Below are positions 55,868-64,000 of a DNA stretch of 64,000 bases, piece after piece. Source of the stretch: Septoria linicola (lineage: Eukaryota; Ascomycota; Dothideomycetes; Mycosphaerellales; Mycosphaerellaceae); the NCBI GenBank assembly GCA_024114885.1, contig CP099429.1, positions 1,612,001 through 1,676,000 on the forward strand, read 5' to 3'. The translations under genes and the position numbers were made by a program. Below the pieces are notes generated by a model, which was not told the DNA's origin, searched no databases, and worked only from the letters and a program-made list of their open reading frames with translations. How positions within the stretch are numbered: position 1 is the first letter of the stretch; each line of letters opens with the position of its first letter.

Positions 55868-57090
55868 ATGGCGCAACCGCAAGCCCAAGTCCAGCCTTGC
55901 AGGTACAAGACTGGCAAGACGCTCGGAGCTGGCTCATACAGTGTTGTCAAGGAGTGTGTTCATATCGATACTGGACGCTACTATGCGGCGAAAGTAATCA
56001 ACAAGCGCCTGATGGCCGGGCGAGAACATATGGTCAGGAATGAAATCGCAGTGCTGAAGAGGGTTTCTATGGGGCACCAGAACATTTTGACACTGGTAGA
56101 CTACTTCGAGACTATAAACAATTGTAGGGCGTCTTAGACTGGTGAGCTGGAGCGCGTCTGAACTGACATGTTGGCGCAGTATATCTTGTGACAGATCTTG
56201 CCCTCGGCGGCGAGCTGTTCGATCGTATATGCCGCAAAGGCTCGTACTACGAATCCGACGCGGCCGACCTCATTCGAGCAACACTGTCAGCTGTAGCCTA
56301 CCTCCACGACCATGGCATTGTGCATCGCGATTTGAAGCCCGAAAACCTGCTATTCAGAACACCCGAGGACAATGCAGATTTGCTTATCGCCGACTTCGGG
56401 CTGTCGAGAATCATGGATGAAGAGCAGTTCCATGTACTCACTACGACGTGTGGTACGCCTGGCTACATGGCGCCAGAGATCTTCAAGAAGAGTGGGCACG
56501 GCAAGCCGGTGGATGTCTGGGCGATTGGTGTAATCACATACTTCCTTCTCTGCGGCTACACTCCCTTCGATCGTGATAGCAACCTCGAGGAGATGCAGGC
56601 GATTCTGGTCGCCGACTACAGCTTCACTCCACTGGAGTACTGGCGTGGCGTCAGCTTGACTGCGCGACAGTTCATCAAGCGCTGCCTGACCATTGACCCC
56701 ACAAAGCGCATGACAGCCCACGAGGCGCTTTCACATGAGTGGATCGCTGGTCCAGACAGCGGCCGCGGAGAGGAGGATCTCTTGCCTACTGTCAAGAAGA
56801 ACTTCAATGCTAGGCGCACATTGCACAAAGCGATTGACACTGTCAGAGCTATCAACCAGTTGCGTGCGGGCGGCATGGGCATGATGGATGGTGCGCTGGC
56901 TATGCACCCAGATCGGGTGAAGCCAAAGGACGAGGACGTCGATATGCAGGATGCTTCTGGACCGGAAGTTGTGGTTGACCCACGGGGAAATGCAAAGGGA
57001 CAAACACTGGAGCAGATAGAAGAGCAGCAGCGCAGGACACAGCAGACCATTACGGGGCTGTGGCAGAAGGGCCGAGGACAGGCGACCTAG
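55868..57090 (+). CDS. Calcium/calmodulin-dependent protein kinase (CaMK1 type)
   Basis: Exons 55868-56123 and 56180-57090 give 388 residues. The 56-bp intron (GTAGGG...ACTGAC...GCGCAG) restores ETINNLYLVTDLALGGELFDRI. The kinase domain starts at YKTGKTLGAGSYSVVKE (Gly loop), with the VAIK-type Lys in YYAAKVINK, HRDLKPEN with catalytic Asp136, IADFGLSR, and the APE segment GTPGYMAPEI. A regulatory helix, NFNARRTLHKAIDTVRAINQL, follows and is the typical autoinhibitory and calmodulin-binding region. A short acidic tail ends the protein. It transduces calcium signals in growth, stress and often virulence. The catalytic residues are all present. Confidence 0.94.
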
Positions 57091-58283
57091 GACATATCCT
57101 CGCAGTATGGCGTTGAAGCTATCGGGCGGGTTGTTGAATATCACTCCCTCGAAAGATGGAGCGCGGCGCGGACGACCTGCACATATGCAGCAGCGACGTC
57201 TGTCGATGCTTCCGCGGCGTTGCCTGCCGTCTGAGCTGATAACAGGTCGGTTGTCCTGGGTGAGGACAGCAGTCACGCAGCGGTCCGGCCGAACAGTGTC
57301 AGAGTCATGTCGAGATGCGCCATGCCTTCAGCCTTGGGAGAGGTATGGAGACGGGACTCTCGATAGAAGGCATGAACGCGTATCAGGTCTGCCAGCACTC
57401 GCGTAGATGGCGCATTGCGCGACTTTGTGTCGAGGGATACCAGCTTATCCATGCCACATTTCATTAGTGACGGCTGAAATAATACGACAGGGCTTGTTGC
57501 ACGCCTGTTTCTTTGCGCACACTAATGCCGCTCGGCAACCAATCGTCAGGTCCGTGAGCCGTTGCTCGCGTGGACAAGCAAGCAGAATCGCATCGCATCA
57601 TCATCGTTCGTCGTGGGCACACTACTCATGCATAGAAGCCCACTAACATCGTACAATAGAAGCTGAGCCTCCCGCGCGGAAGGATTCTAGGCCCTGTGGA
57701 GACGTCAACTGGAGCTGCGATGCAAACGCAAGATGCAGCATAGGACCCGGACCGATGTCAGTCTTCCAGAAAACTTGACGATGCCGTTCCAAGCCTTCGA
57801 ACGCCGACGCTCCGACATGAGTCCGCGAACCAGCGTTTCCTCTTGCGACCAATATCGCCGACGACAAGACAGAATCTAGGCCAAGAAGCTCTTCGTGAGA
57901 TTTTGGTTCCATTGAACGCATCGCACCAAGCACGAAACAGGCTTCGTGACTCTTATCGGTCCGAGATGCCCTTGCTCTTCACCGATGATGCACCCCGCCT
58001 GGAGAAGCTGGGAAGACTTGGGGTGTGGAGCTCGGCCGATGGAAACTCTGCTGTTGGTTTACATCATCTCATCGCGAGATTTTCTTGTACCATTGACCAG
58101 GCACAGACTATTGACCCTTGCTAGCAGGAGGAGTAATTTGCATACTGCCAGGCGTTGCGCGCGTGGTACAGAGGTCCGTGTTGGCGTCGATGGGCTCGTA
58201 GGGCAGGATATATGATGCTGCCATCCCAGTGAGTTGTAAGTTCAGTCGCCTTTTGTAGTCTGATATTGTACACTTCCTTCATC
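57091..58283. other. Intergenic region, 1.2 kb
   Basis: 3' UTR of the kinase and the promoter of the GH32 gene. No gene is supported. A TATA-like GATATATG at about 58207 lies 75 bp before the GH32 ATG. Confidence 0.45.
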
Positions 58284-60230
58284 ATGCGGACGACAACTAC
58301 TGCCGCAGCACTTCTTGCTGCTCTGCCTCTTGGGTATGCATACAGCCTGCCAACATTGGAGAAGCGTCAGTACTCGACGACTCCTCAAAATGAAAGCTGC
58401 AGGTCCATCACTGCGGACCAGATCCGATCGATGGGTAACAACACTCTCTTCACCCGATGGAGGCCGCAGAGCCACTTCATTGGACCTGCTGGCTGGATGA
58501 ACGATGCTTGTGGATTCATGTACGACCCTGTTCGGGACGAGTACCACGGCTACTACCAATGGCACCCAGAGCACATCAACTGGGGTAACATCAGCTGGGG
58601 CGGCGCCAAGAGCAAGGACCTCATCCACTGGGAAGACATCGGAGGCTGGGAAGGCAGAGACGCCCTCGCTCTCTCACCCTCCGGCAACGGCAGCTACGAC
58701 GGCCTTGGTATCTTCTCTGGTACAGCTCAGCCAGTGAACTTGCAGGGTGAGCAGGATGGTACTCTACTGATTTTCTACACGTCTGTGAGCTATCTTCCCA
58801 CAAACTGGAGATCGTACTACGAGCCGGGAACCGAGACTCAATCTCTTGCTATCAGTCATGATGGTGGAGAGACTTGGGAGAACTATGAAGGCAATCCAGT
58901 CATCAATGCTACTACCAATGAGGCGCCTATGAACTGGAATGTTACTGGCTTCCGTGATCCATTCTTTGAGCCCATCCCAGAGCTCGATGAGATCCTTCAA
59001 GTCGACGAGCCACACTACTATGCTGTCTTCGGATCTGGTATCAAGGGTGTCGGACCACGTATGCCACTTTGGACTGCACCTGCTAGCGATCTCACCCAAT
59101 GGACCTTCCTTGGTGCTCTTTGGGAGCCAGTCGCCAACACATCGGTCGGACCAGTTCTGTCGACCGGCTCTTACGCTTACAACTTCGAGGTCTCTGGCTT
59201 CTTTCCACTCAAGGACCGTGCCGGCAAGGATCACTGGTACGTCAACATGGGCAGCGAGGGCGGCAATGTCTCGTTCCACTCTTCCCCACAGTGGGCGCTG
59301 TGGAACGAGGGCAACGTCGTTCGCCGTGAGAACGGCAGTGCCGAATTCGTGCCTTTGACTGGAGGTGCCGGAGATTGGGGTCTGGGCTATGCTCTGGCCA
59401 GCTTCAACGACACCAAGAACAACAGACGTGTGCAGTACGCTTGGCTCAAGGAGGACTACATCGGCGATGGTGGTCTCTTCTCTGTCAGCCAGCAAGGCTT
59501 CCAAGGCGCTCTCTCCCTCCCTCGCGAGCTCTTCGTCCACGAAGTCGACGACGTGACCAATACCACCGAGCTCACCGAAGCCAAGACAGCCATTGTCGAG
59601 AACGGCACAGCGCGCACACTTGGTGTCCGTCCCCTCTCCGACGTCGTCGAAGGTCTCCGCAACGGCTCGACCTACCACGCCTACGCCGCCAAGACCTACA
59701 ACGCGTCCACAATCCTCAGCAAAATCGCCACCGCCCACACCGAAATCAAGACCACAATCAAAAACGCCACCGGCCCAGTCGGCCTCACAATCGCCGCTTC
59801 CCTCGACGGCGAAGAATACACCAACATCATCTACGAACCCTCCAACTACACCATCCTCGTCGAACGCCTCCACAGCTCTAATATCGTCGAATTCAACAAC
59901 GAGACCATCACGGGTTACTTCCAACCTTATACCCTCCTGACCACCAATCAGACGGAAGAAATCACTTTCGACGTCTTCATCGATGGCTCGATTGTGGAAA
60001 TTTACGTCAATGAGCGGTTTGCGTTGACGGCGAGAATTTATCCGAGCAAGAGCTGCTCGACGGGCTATGGTGTGTATGTGGGCGAGGGCGAGACGGCGGA
60101 GTTTGATACGGTGCATGCGTGGGTCGGGACGGCGAATGCGTGGCCGCAGAGGCCGGCGAATAGTTCGAGTGAGCTTGTGTGGGACTCTTTGGAAGCGACC
60201 AATAATCGTACATGGTGGACTGGTAATTGA
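58284..60230 (+). CDS. Secreted GH32 beta-fructofuranosidase (invertase/inulinase type)
   Basis: A single exon encodes 648 residues from the ATG at 58284. A signal peptide (about residues 1-19) is followed by a propeptide ending in the Kex2-like LEKR. The GH32 five-blade propeller carries the nucleophile Asp74 in WMNDACGFMYDP, the transition-state Asp225 in GFRDPFF, and the likely acid/base Glu302 in NFEVSGFF. A C-terminal beta-sandwich runs from about 480 with DGSIVEIYVNERFALTARIYP. About ten Asn-x-Ser/Thr sequons agree with secretion. The motifs depart from the commonest forms (WMNDPNG and ECP), as in some fungal branches, so whether it prefers sucrose, inulin or levan cannot be told. The enzyme supplies hexose from plant fructans or sucrose. 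Confidence 0.94.
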   Translation: MRTTTTAAALLAALPLGYAYSLPTLEKRQYSTTPQNESCRSITADQIRSMGNNTLFTRWRPQSHFIGPAGWMNDACGFMYDPVRDEYHGYYQWHPEHINWGNISWGGAKSKDLIHWEDIGGWEGRDALALSPSGNGSYDGLGIFSGTAQPVNLQGEQDGTLLIFYTSVSYLPTNWRSYYEPGTETQSLAISHDGGETWENYEGNPVINATTNEAPMNWNVTGFRDPFFEPIPELDEILQVDEPHYYAVFGSGIKGVGPRMPLWTAPASDLTQWTFLGALWEPVANTSVGPVLSTGSYAYNFEVSGFFPLKDRAGKDHWYVNMGSEGGNVSFHSSPQWALWNEGNVVRRENGSAEFVPLTGGAGDWGLGYALASFNDTKNNRRVQYAWLKEDYIGDGGLFSVSQQGFQGALSLPRELFVHEVDDVTNTTELTEAKTAIVENGTARTLGVRPLSDVVEGLRNGSTYHAYAAKTYNASTILSKIATAHTEIKTTIKNATGPVGLTIAASLDGEEYTNIIYEPSNYTILVERLHSSNIVEFNNETITGYFQPYTLLTTNQTEEITFDVFIDGSIVEIYVNERFALTARIYPSKSCSTGYGVYVGEGETAEFDTVHAWVGTANAWPQRPANSSSELVWDSLEATNNRTWWTGN

Positions 60231-61227
60231 GCTGTATGGAGGTCTGAGAGGAGGGAGAAAAGTCATGCATGCATAGAAGAAGGAAATGAGAGATGAGCCA
60301 TGAGCACATACAACAAACAACGACAGTAGTATAGTTCTGCATATAGGGACTTCTCATACATACACATGTGCACATCCCAATCTAGACACATTGATTGTAA
60401 GTGGAGTCTTTCATGGGTTGTTTAGTCGACAGGGCATATGCTTCTGGAACTGCCAAGTCGCCTGCGATCCGACGCGACCGCATGTCTTGACGTTCTTTGA
60501 ACTCCTCACCACTCAGTACCACTTCTTGCAACTGACAAAATGATAGCTCGACACGGGAGAGTAAACACAGGAATATATGACAAGACCATTTCAATGGCCG
60601 CAGCATCTCCGGTTCGATGAGTAAACACGATTGCCGGACCGAAGTTCTGGTGGCAGGGCTATCGTGCTTGAGCAGGCGCAGAACGCCAGTCCGCCTACAA
60701 ACGCGGCCGCAGTATTGCTCGATTTGCCGATCGCTGAACAGAAGTAAGTCTGATATTGACGTGTCGCCACTCTGCTATTGGTACCGGCCAAGCATCGAAA
60801 CTCCGTCGTCGACCACGTATTCTACCTGCTAGTATTATCCTACATGAAATCAGCCACCTCGTTCACTCCAGCTTGCATGAACATCAATGCCCGTGCTATA
60901 TCTAGCCAGCTTGCTCTGTGTTGAGGCTTAGTATGAAGGACTAGCACTCCAGGAGGCACAATCTCGCCGAAAACCTCCTCTCCATTGTCGGAGGCCGCGG
61001 AGCAACATGCGTATCGCAACTGATATTCTTCGACAGACATTACTAGCGAACACTACCGGTAGCGCCTCCCTGGGCTCAGCGGATGGCCTAGTAGCAGAGA
61101 TGCAGGCTCAGTCGTAACTACAAGTAGACTCCCTCTAGAACCCCGACGACCTCTTCTTCCTCTCCTCCTCCTCCACAACACCACCCTATCCAACCCACTC
61201 ACTCACACACACACCCACATAGCCACC
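60231..61227. other. Intergenic region, about 1 kb
   Basis: No supported gene. A minus-strand frame at 60840-61040 (66 codons, ATG start) reads protein-like but has no signature. The last 100 bp are a CT/CA-rich leader of the secreted gene. Confidence 0.45.
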
Positions 61228-61552
61228 ATGCTCTCTCCCATCTCCACCATTATGCTCCTCCTCCTCCTCCTCACCCCCTTCACTCTCGCCCTAGCGCAAA
61301 ACCTCCCGGGCCAAGGCGTAAACTGCATGCCAAACACAGCGTCCTCCTCTCTTGAAGAGTGTCGTGGACGGATGGAATATTGGATCGCGGGCGGGACGAG
61401 GATTTGTTATCAGAGCTCGCCGGGAGTTTATGAGGTTTGTGTTAATAGAGGTGAGTTCACAGAGAGAGAGGGAAAGAAATTTGAAAAGGGGGAACTGGGG
61501 AGGCTTGAGAGGGTGGGGTTTGCTGATTTATGGGTTTGTAGGGGGGAATTGA
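61228..61552 (+). CDS. Small cysteine-containing secreted protein (intact paralogue of 26.3 kb copy)
   Basis: Exons 61228-61450 and 61542-61552 give 77 residues. The start ATG is in the context gccaccATG. A very hydrophobic Leu-rich signal peptide (about residues 1-23) precedes QNLPGQGVNCMP. The mature protein has four cysteines and the segment CYQSSPGVYEVCVNR. The 91-bp intron (GTGAGT...GCTGATT...TTTGTAG) is not a multiple of three, and the last exon adds Gly-Gly-Asn-stop. Unspliced, the frame would read on to 114 residues. The equivalent intron position, Gly-Gly end and SPGVYEVCV core in the 26.3 kb copy support the spliced form. The family is not one I can name; size and signal peptide fit a candidate effector. 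Confidence 0.8.
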
Positions 61553-62116
61553 GCGAGCCTCGGCGGGTTTGAGCAGGGTGAGCATGGACATAAAATTACA
61601 GGATGAGGCCGGCATGTGTATCGAGCTTGCATCGCACAGCTTTCTCTGCCATGGGGTGGATCTCATTGGGCGTGATACTTCGACTGCTGGCTTGTGCTCT
61701 CAATTTGTTTCGCGAATCCCTCTTTGCTTCGCGTTGGTGGATTATCTGAAGTCACGAGAACTGCTGATGCTACTGTCTAAGAAGTGGAGAGAGTGATCGC
61801 AGCGAGAAATGGGAAATGGAAAGCGACGCTCTGCAAAACTTGGCTGCCTCTTTACCCCGTACCTATGCTGCGGAGAGGTCGAGCCACTAGGGACATCTAT
61901 ACCTCGTGCGGAGAGTCGTACTCGGCTCGAGCAAGCCTGAGCTGTTCGCCATCTGAAGCCGGCTTTTGTGATGCAGCCCCGGTGTATCCACCCGTAACGC
62001 TCCCCACCAGCTTGCAGCTGCTGGTGTAGAGCTCATGCAGAAAGACCAAGCACCATCCTCTGTCATACATACAAAGTAGGCACGCATTGGTATCGAACCA
62101 TGCGCCTCCTGTGTGA
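61553..62116. other. Intergenic region
   Basis: Probable 3' UTRs of the secreted gene and the convergent BTB gene. Nothing else is seen. Confidence 0.45.
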
Positions 62117-62917
62117 TCAAGACTGGCGCTGGCCCATTGTGGATGTCAGTGGAGAAGTGTCGTGTAGCTTAGTCTCGGGAGCTTTGTGCATGAGCACATC
62201 AAACAGAAAGTCGACGGGGAACGAGTCTCTTCTAGTCTTCAAATCTTTCTTGCTCATGTGCTCAGAGTAGAGGATGGCGACAAACTGTCTGGCAGCTGAG
62301 CTCTCCGGCGTGCCCTCGTAGATGATCTTGACAACCTCTGCGATGACTGATCGCACGATAGGAGTGCGTGCTAGACTTGACATGGCTCGGAAGGATGTCA
62401 TGATGCTATCCTGGAAGGCTGAGTCGATGAGCTCCTCTCCTAGGATGTATGCCTCCGCCAGTGTGATCCACTCTGATCTGATGTCGAGAACGCTTGGAGA
62501 TCTGGGGTCTATGGCCTGAGAATCCAGAGCTCGTGACTCGAGCATGATTTTGTCTGCGTACAGCCAGTTGACGTACACCTTGAAAGCGTCGGGAGAATGA
62601 TTCGGGATGTCTACTGCCGAGCCGGACTTCGACCACGTCTCCTTGGCTCTGGTTTGCAGAAACACCGAGGACCGTCGAAGCACGTCTTCGTGCACAGTGA
62701 AGTCCGTGGGAGGCGAGCCGACTTTGACGATGGCCAGGGCTGAAAGGGTTGTCCTGCCATGGGATCTCTGAGGACTATCTTGGTCAGGTGTCGCGCTGGT
62801 CAAGAGGTAACGCGTTATTAAGTCTGTTGGCGCTCTTTTGATGGTGACGAAGACAATCTGAGTAATATGGGGGTGGACCTGAACGTTAAGAGGCGAAATG
62901 AGTTGAGCCGAAAGCAC
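62117..62917 (-). CDS. BTB/POZ domain protein (N-terminus unresolved)
   Basis: The open frame gives up to 266 residues, but its first codon here is GTG, and no in-frame ATG occurs before the BTB domain. The recognisable part starts at AIVKVGSPPTDFTVHEDVLRRSSVFLQTRAKETW, the classic BTB first strand and helix, and continues with VDIPNHSPDAFKVYVNWLYADKI, AEAYILGEELIDSAFQDSIM and a C-terminal helical part. The true start probably lies in an upstream exon joined by an intron I could not place. BTB proteins of this fungal type are of unknown function, often adaptors for ubiquitin ligases. Confidence 0.7.
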   Translation of the reverse strand: MLSAQLISPLNVQVHPHITQIVFVTIKRAPTDLITRYLLTSATPDQDSPQRSHGRTTLSALAIVKVGSPPTDFTVHEDVLRRSSVFLQTRAKETWSKSGSAVDIPNHSPDAFKVYVNWLYADKIMLESRALDSQAIDPRSPSVLDIRSEWITLAEAYILGEELIDSAFQDSIMTSFRAMSSLARTPIVRSVIAEVVKIIYEGTPESSAARQFVAILYSEHMSKKDLKTRRDSFPVDFLFDVLMHKAPETKLHDTSPLTSTMGQRQS

Positions 62918-63365
62918 AAGCGCGCGAAAAGTAATTCGTGCAAGCGCAAGTGAAGCGGGAAGGCGCGCGTAAGAAGCCGTTACTGCTCACTGTGAGACCA
63001 TCAGAAAATTGACCAGATACTGAAGTGAAGCATGTTGCGGCTCTTTCAGCACTCTGAAATCTGTAGCCTTGAGCTCCATGTGTATGCGCTATGCAGCCAA
63101 TGCGACGGATGTAGGTTTCCTACTGTCAGATATGCAGAACCGCTCACTGAGGTCGTGCTCCGCGAGGCATTTGACCTCACCTCAATACCGCCATGGTGTC
63201 GTTGCCACAATTCTCCCATCTGCTGTATCGCCGCGACTCGGCGCTGCTGATGATGAAGCCTTCGAGGCCGCAGCGCTACTGCTTGGCACATTCAATCTTC
63301 TGACTCCAAGAAGCGCATCACATTCAACAACCTCCACGATGCTCAACCGCCTCAAGCTCTTCACC
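62918..63365. other. Intergenic region
   Basis: It lies between the BTB gene and the stop of the citrate carrier, both on the minus strand. It may hold the first BTB exon. Otherwise nothing is seen. Confidence 0.4.
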
Positions 63366-64000
63366 TTACACATACTTCTTCTCGGGATCCAGCTTCTCCA
63401 ACAAATCCATCGTCTTCTCGTACATGGCAAAGACAATGCCTCCACTGAACATCAACCTCCCCAGTCTCGGCACCGCACCCGACCACAGCTTGAAAAAGCC
63501 TTCCTCCCTGAAGATCTTCACGGCACAGTCAATACTATGCTTATACTGGCCCTTCGAATCCAAACTCTGCATCCTCGTCTTCACCGTATCAATCGGCTGC
63601 GTCGCATACACCGTAATGGTCCCCGCCACAGCACCAATCCCAAACGTCGACAACGTCCCCAACTTCTCCCCCGGCGCAACATAACTCTGCGCCAACTGCT
63701 TCAGCGAGGTGTACGACGAGAAGCGCACAGCGCTGTTCGCCGCTTGTCTCGCAGTCGTAGGCACAAACCCCTTGAAGAACCCCCTCACACCCTGTTCCCG
63801 CCCAATCATCCCACTTCCATGCAAGAACCCTCTCATTCGAGGCTTTTCCCTCTTGCGATCATCAATAAGTTGTGTCTTTATACTTTCAAACGGCGTCACA
63901 GCCAACAAACTCTCCGTCGCGCCTGCCAGAAATCCCGAAACGACCGTCATGGGTCCTGAGATTGTGCCATCTTCATTACTCAACATGCTCTTGTACTGAT
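63366..64000 (-). CDS. CTP1: Mitochondrial tricarboxylate (citrate) carrier, 3' part
   Basis: The C-terminal 211 residues of a mitochondrial carrier; the gene continues beyond the right edge, since the frame is open to base 64000 (QYKSMLSNEDG). Two of the three carrier repeats are visible, with the signatures PFESIKTQL and QPIDTVKTRMQ (PX[DE]XX[KR] motif). CTP-type diagnostics are FLAGATESLLAVTPFESIKT, RQAANSAVRF and VKTRMQSLDSKGQYK. The protein exchanges citrate for malate or phosphoenolpyruvate at the inner mitochondrial membrane, feeding cytosolic acetyl-CoA supply. The ending PEKKYV is the true C-terminus. Confidence 0.93.
   Translation of the reverse strand, partial: QYKSMLSNEDGTISGPMTVVSGFLAGATESLLAVTPFESIKTQLIDDRKREKPRMRGFLHGSGMIGREQGVRGFFKGFVPTTARQAANSAVRFSSYTSLKQLAQSYVAPGEKLGTLSTFGIGAVAGTITVYATQPIDTVKTRMQSLDSKGQYKHSIDCAVKIFREEGFFKLWSGAVPRLGRLMFSGGIVFAMYEKTMDLLEKLDPEKKYV

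Noticed and set aside
58764..60320. A 518-codon open frame on the minus strand
   Set aside because: It lies antisense to the GH32 gene, whose motifs, signal peptide and codon use are clearly genuine. The antisense frame has no signature and results from biased third positions.
60840..61040. A 66-codon minus-strand frame with ATG
   Set aside because: Protein-like content but no signature, signal peptide or supported extension; too short to call.
62085..62160. A B-box-like GGTTCGATACC on the minus strand suggesting a tRNA
   Set aside because: No matching A box, D arm or anticodon stem could be folded; the T stem needs a bulge.
1..64000. CRISPR arrays, rRNA genes, transposase or reverse transcriptase genes
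   Set aside because: No regularly spaced direct repeats, rRNA-like segments or DDE/RT motifs were found in either strand.

Overview
The window is nuclear DNA of a filamentous ascomycete, most likely a dothideomycete. The evidence is dense single-copy eukaryotic genes with short introns (about 47-110 bp, GT-AG, CTAAC/CTGAC branch points), a cofactor-independent phosphoglycerate mutase, a Zn2Cys6 regulator, a SAT4/rhodopsin-like membrane protein, a PDR-type ABC pump and several small secreted proteins. The class-level assignment is an inference from gene families, not from a marker comparison. All exon structures were worked out by hand from splice signals and reading-frame continuity.

Layout. 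0.8-9.6 kb: chitin-synthase activator (SKT5/CHS4, with its prenylation box completed by a 12-nt last exon), prefoldin subunit 6 head to head with the ESCRT ATPase VPS4, a secreted protein of unknown function, and a seven-helix SAT4-like protein. 11.3-20 kb, the most unusual part: a 1320-residue cysteine-rich secreted protein with a Cys-x14-His motif and two kinds of internal repeat, a Zn2Cys6 factor whose coding end overlaps that of a convergent amino-acid permease by 41 bp, HGATAR sites upstream of the permease, and a small cysteine-free secreted protein. 20-22.6 kb: gene-poor, with one open frame that lacks a start codon. 22.6-38 kb: housekeeping genes (CCT eta, a small coiled-coil protein, a mitochondrial rhomboid, DHH1, histone H1, PI4P 5-kinase) and, at 26.3-26.6 kb, a secreted-protein copy interrupted by an in-frame TGA. 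39.8-47 kb: an ABM-like protein, a metallo-beta-lactamase-fold hydrolase and a large PDR transporter. 48.9-60.2 kb: a Mediator-9-like subunit, phosphoglycerate mutase, an App1-type phosphatase, a decayed tRNA-Cys, a CaM kinase and a secreted GH32 enzyme. 61.2-64 kb: the intact paralogue of the broken secreted gene, a BTB protein, and the end of the mitochondrial citrate carrier, which runs off the window.

How the genes fit together. Most are conserved housekeeping genes without operon-like logic. Shared themes are cytoskeletal protein folding (prefoldin 6 and CCT eta), membrane lipid and trafficking functions (PI4P 5-kinase, App1-type phosphatase, VPS4), and the host or environment interface (secreted proteins, GH32, permease, PDR pump). 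No polyketide synthase, NRPS, transposase, CRISPR array or rRNA was seen. The best candidates for undescribed biology are the large secreted Cys-His protein at 11.3-15.4 kb and the intact/broken pair of small secreted genes at 61.2 and 26.3 kb.
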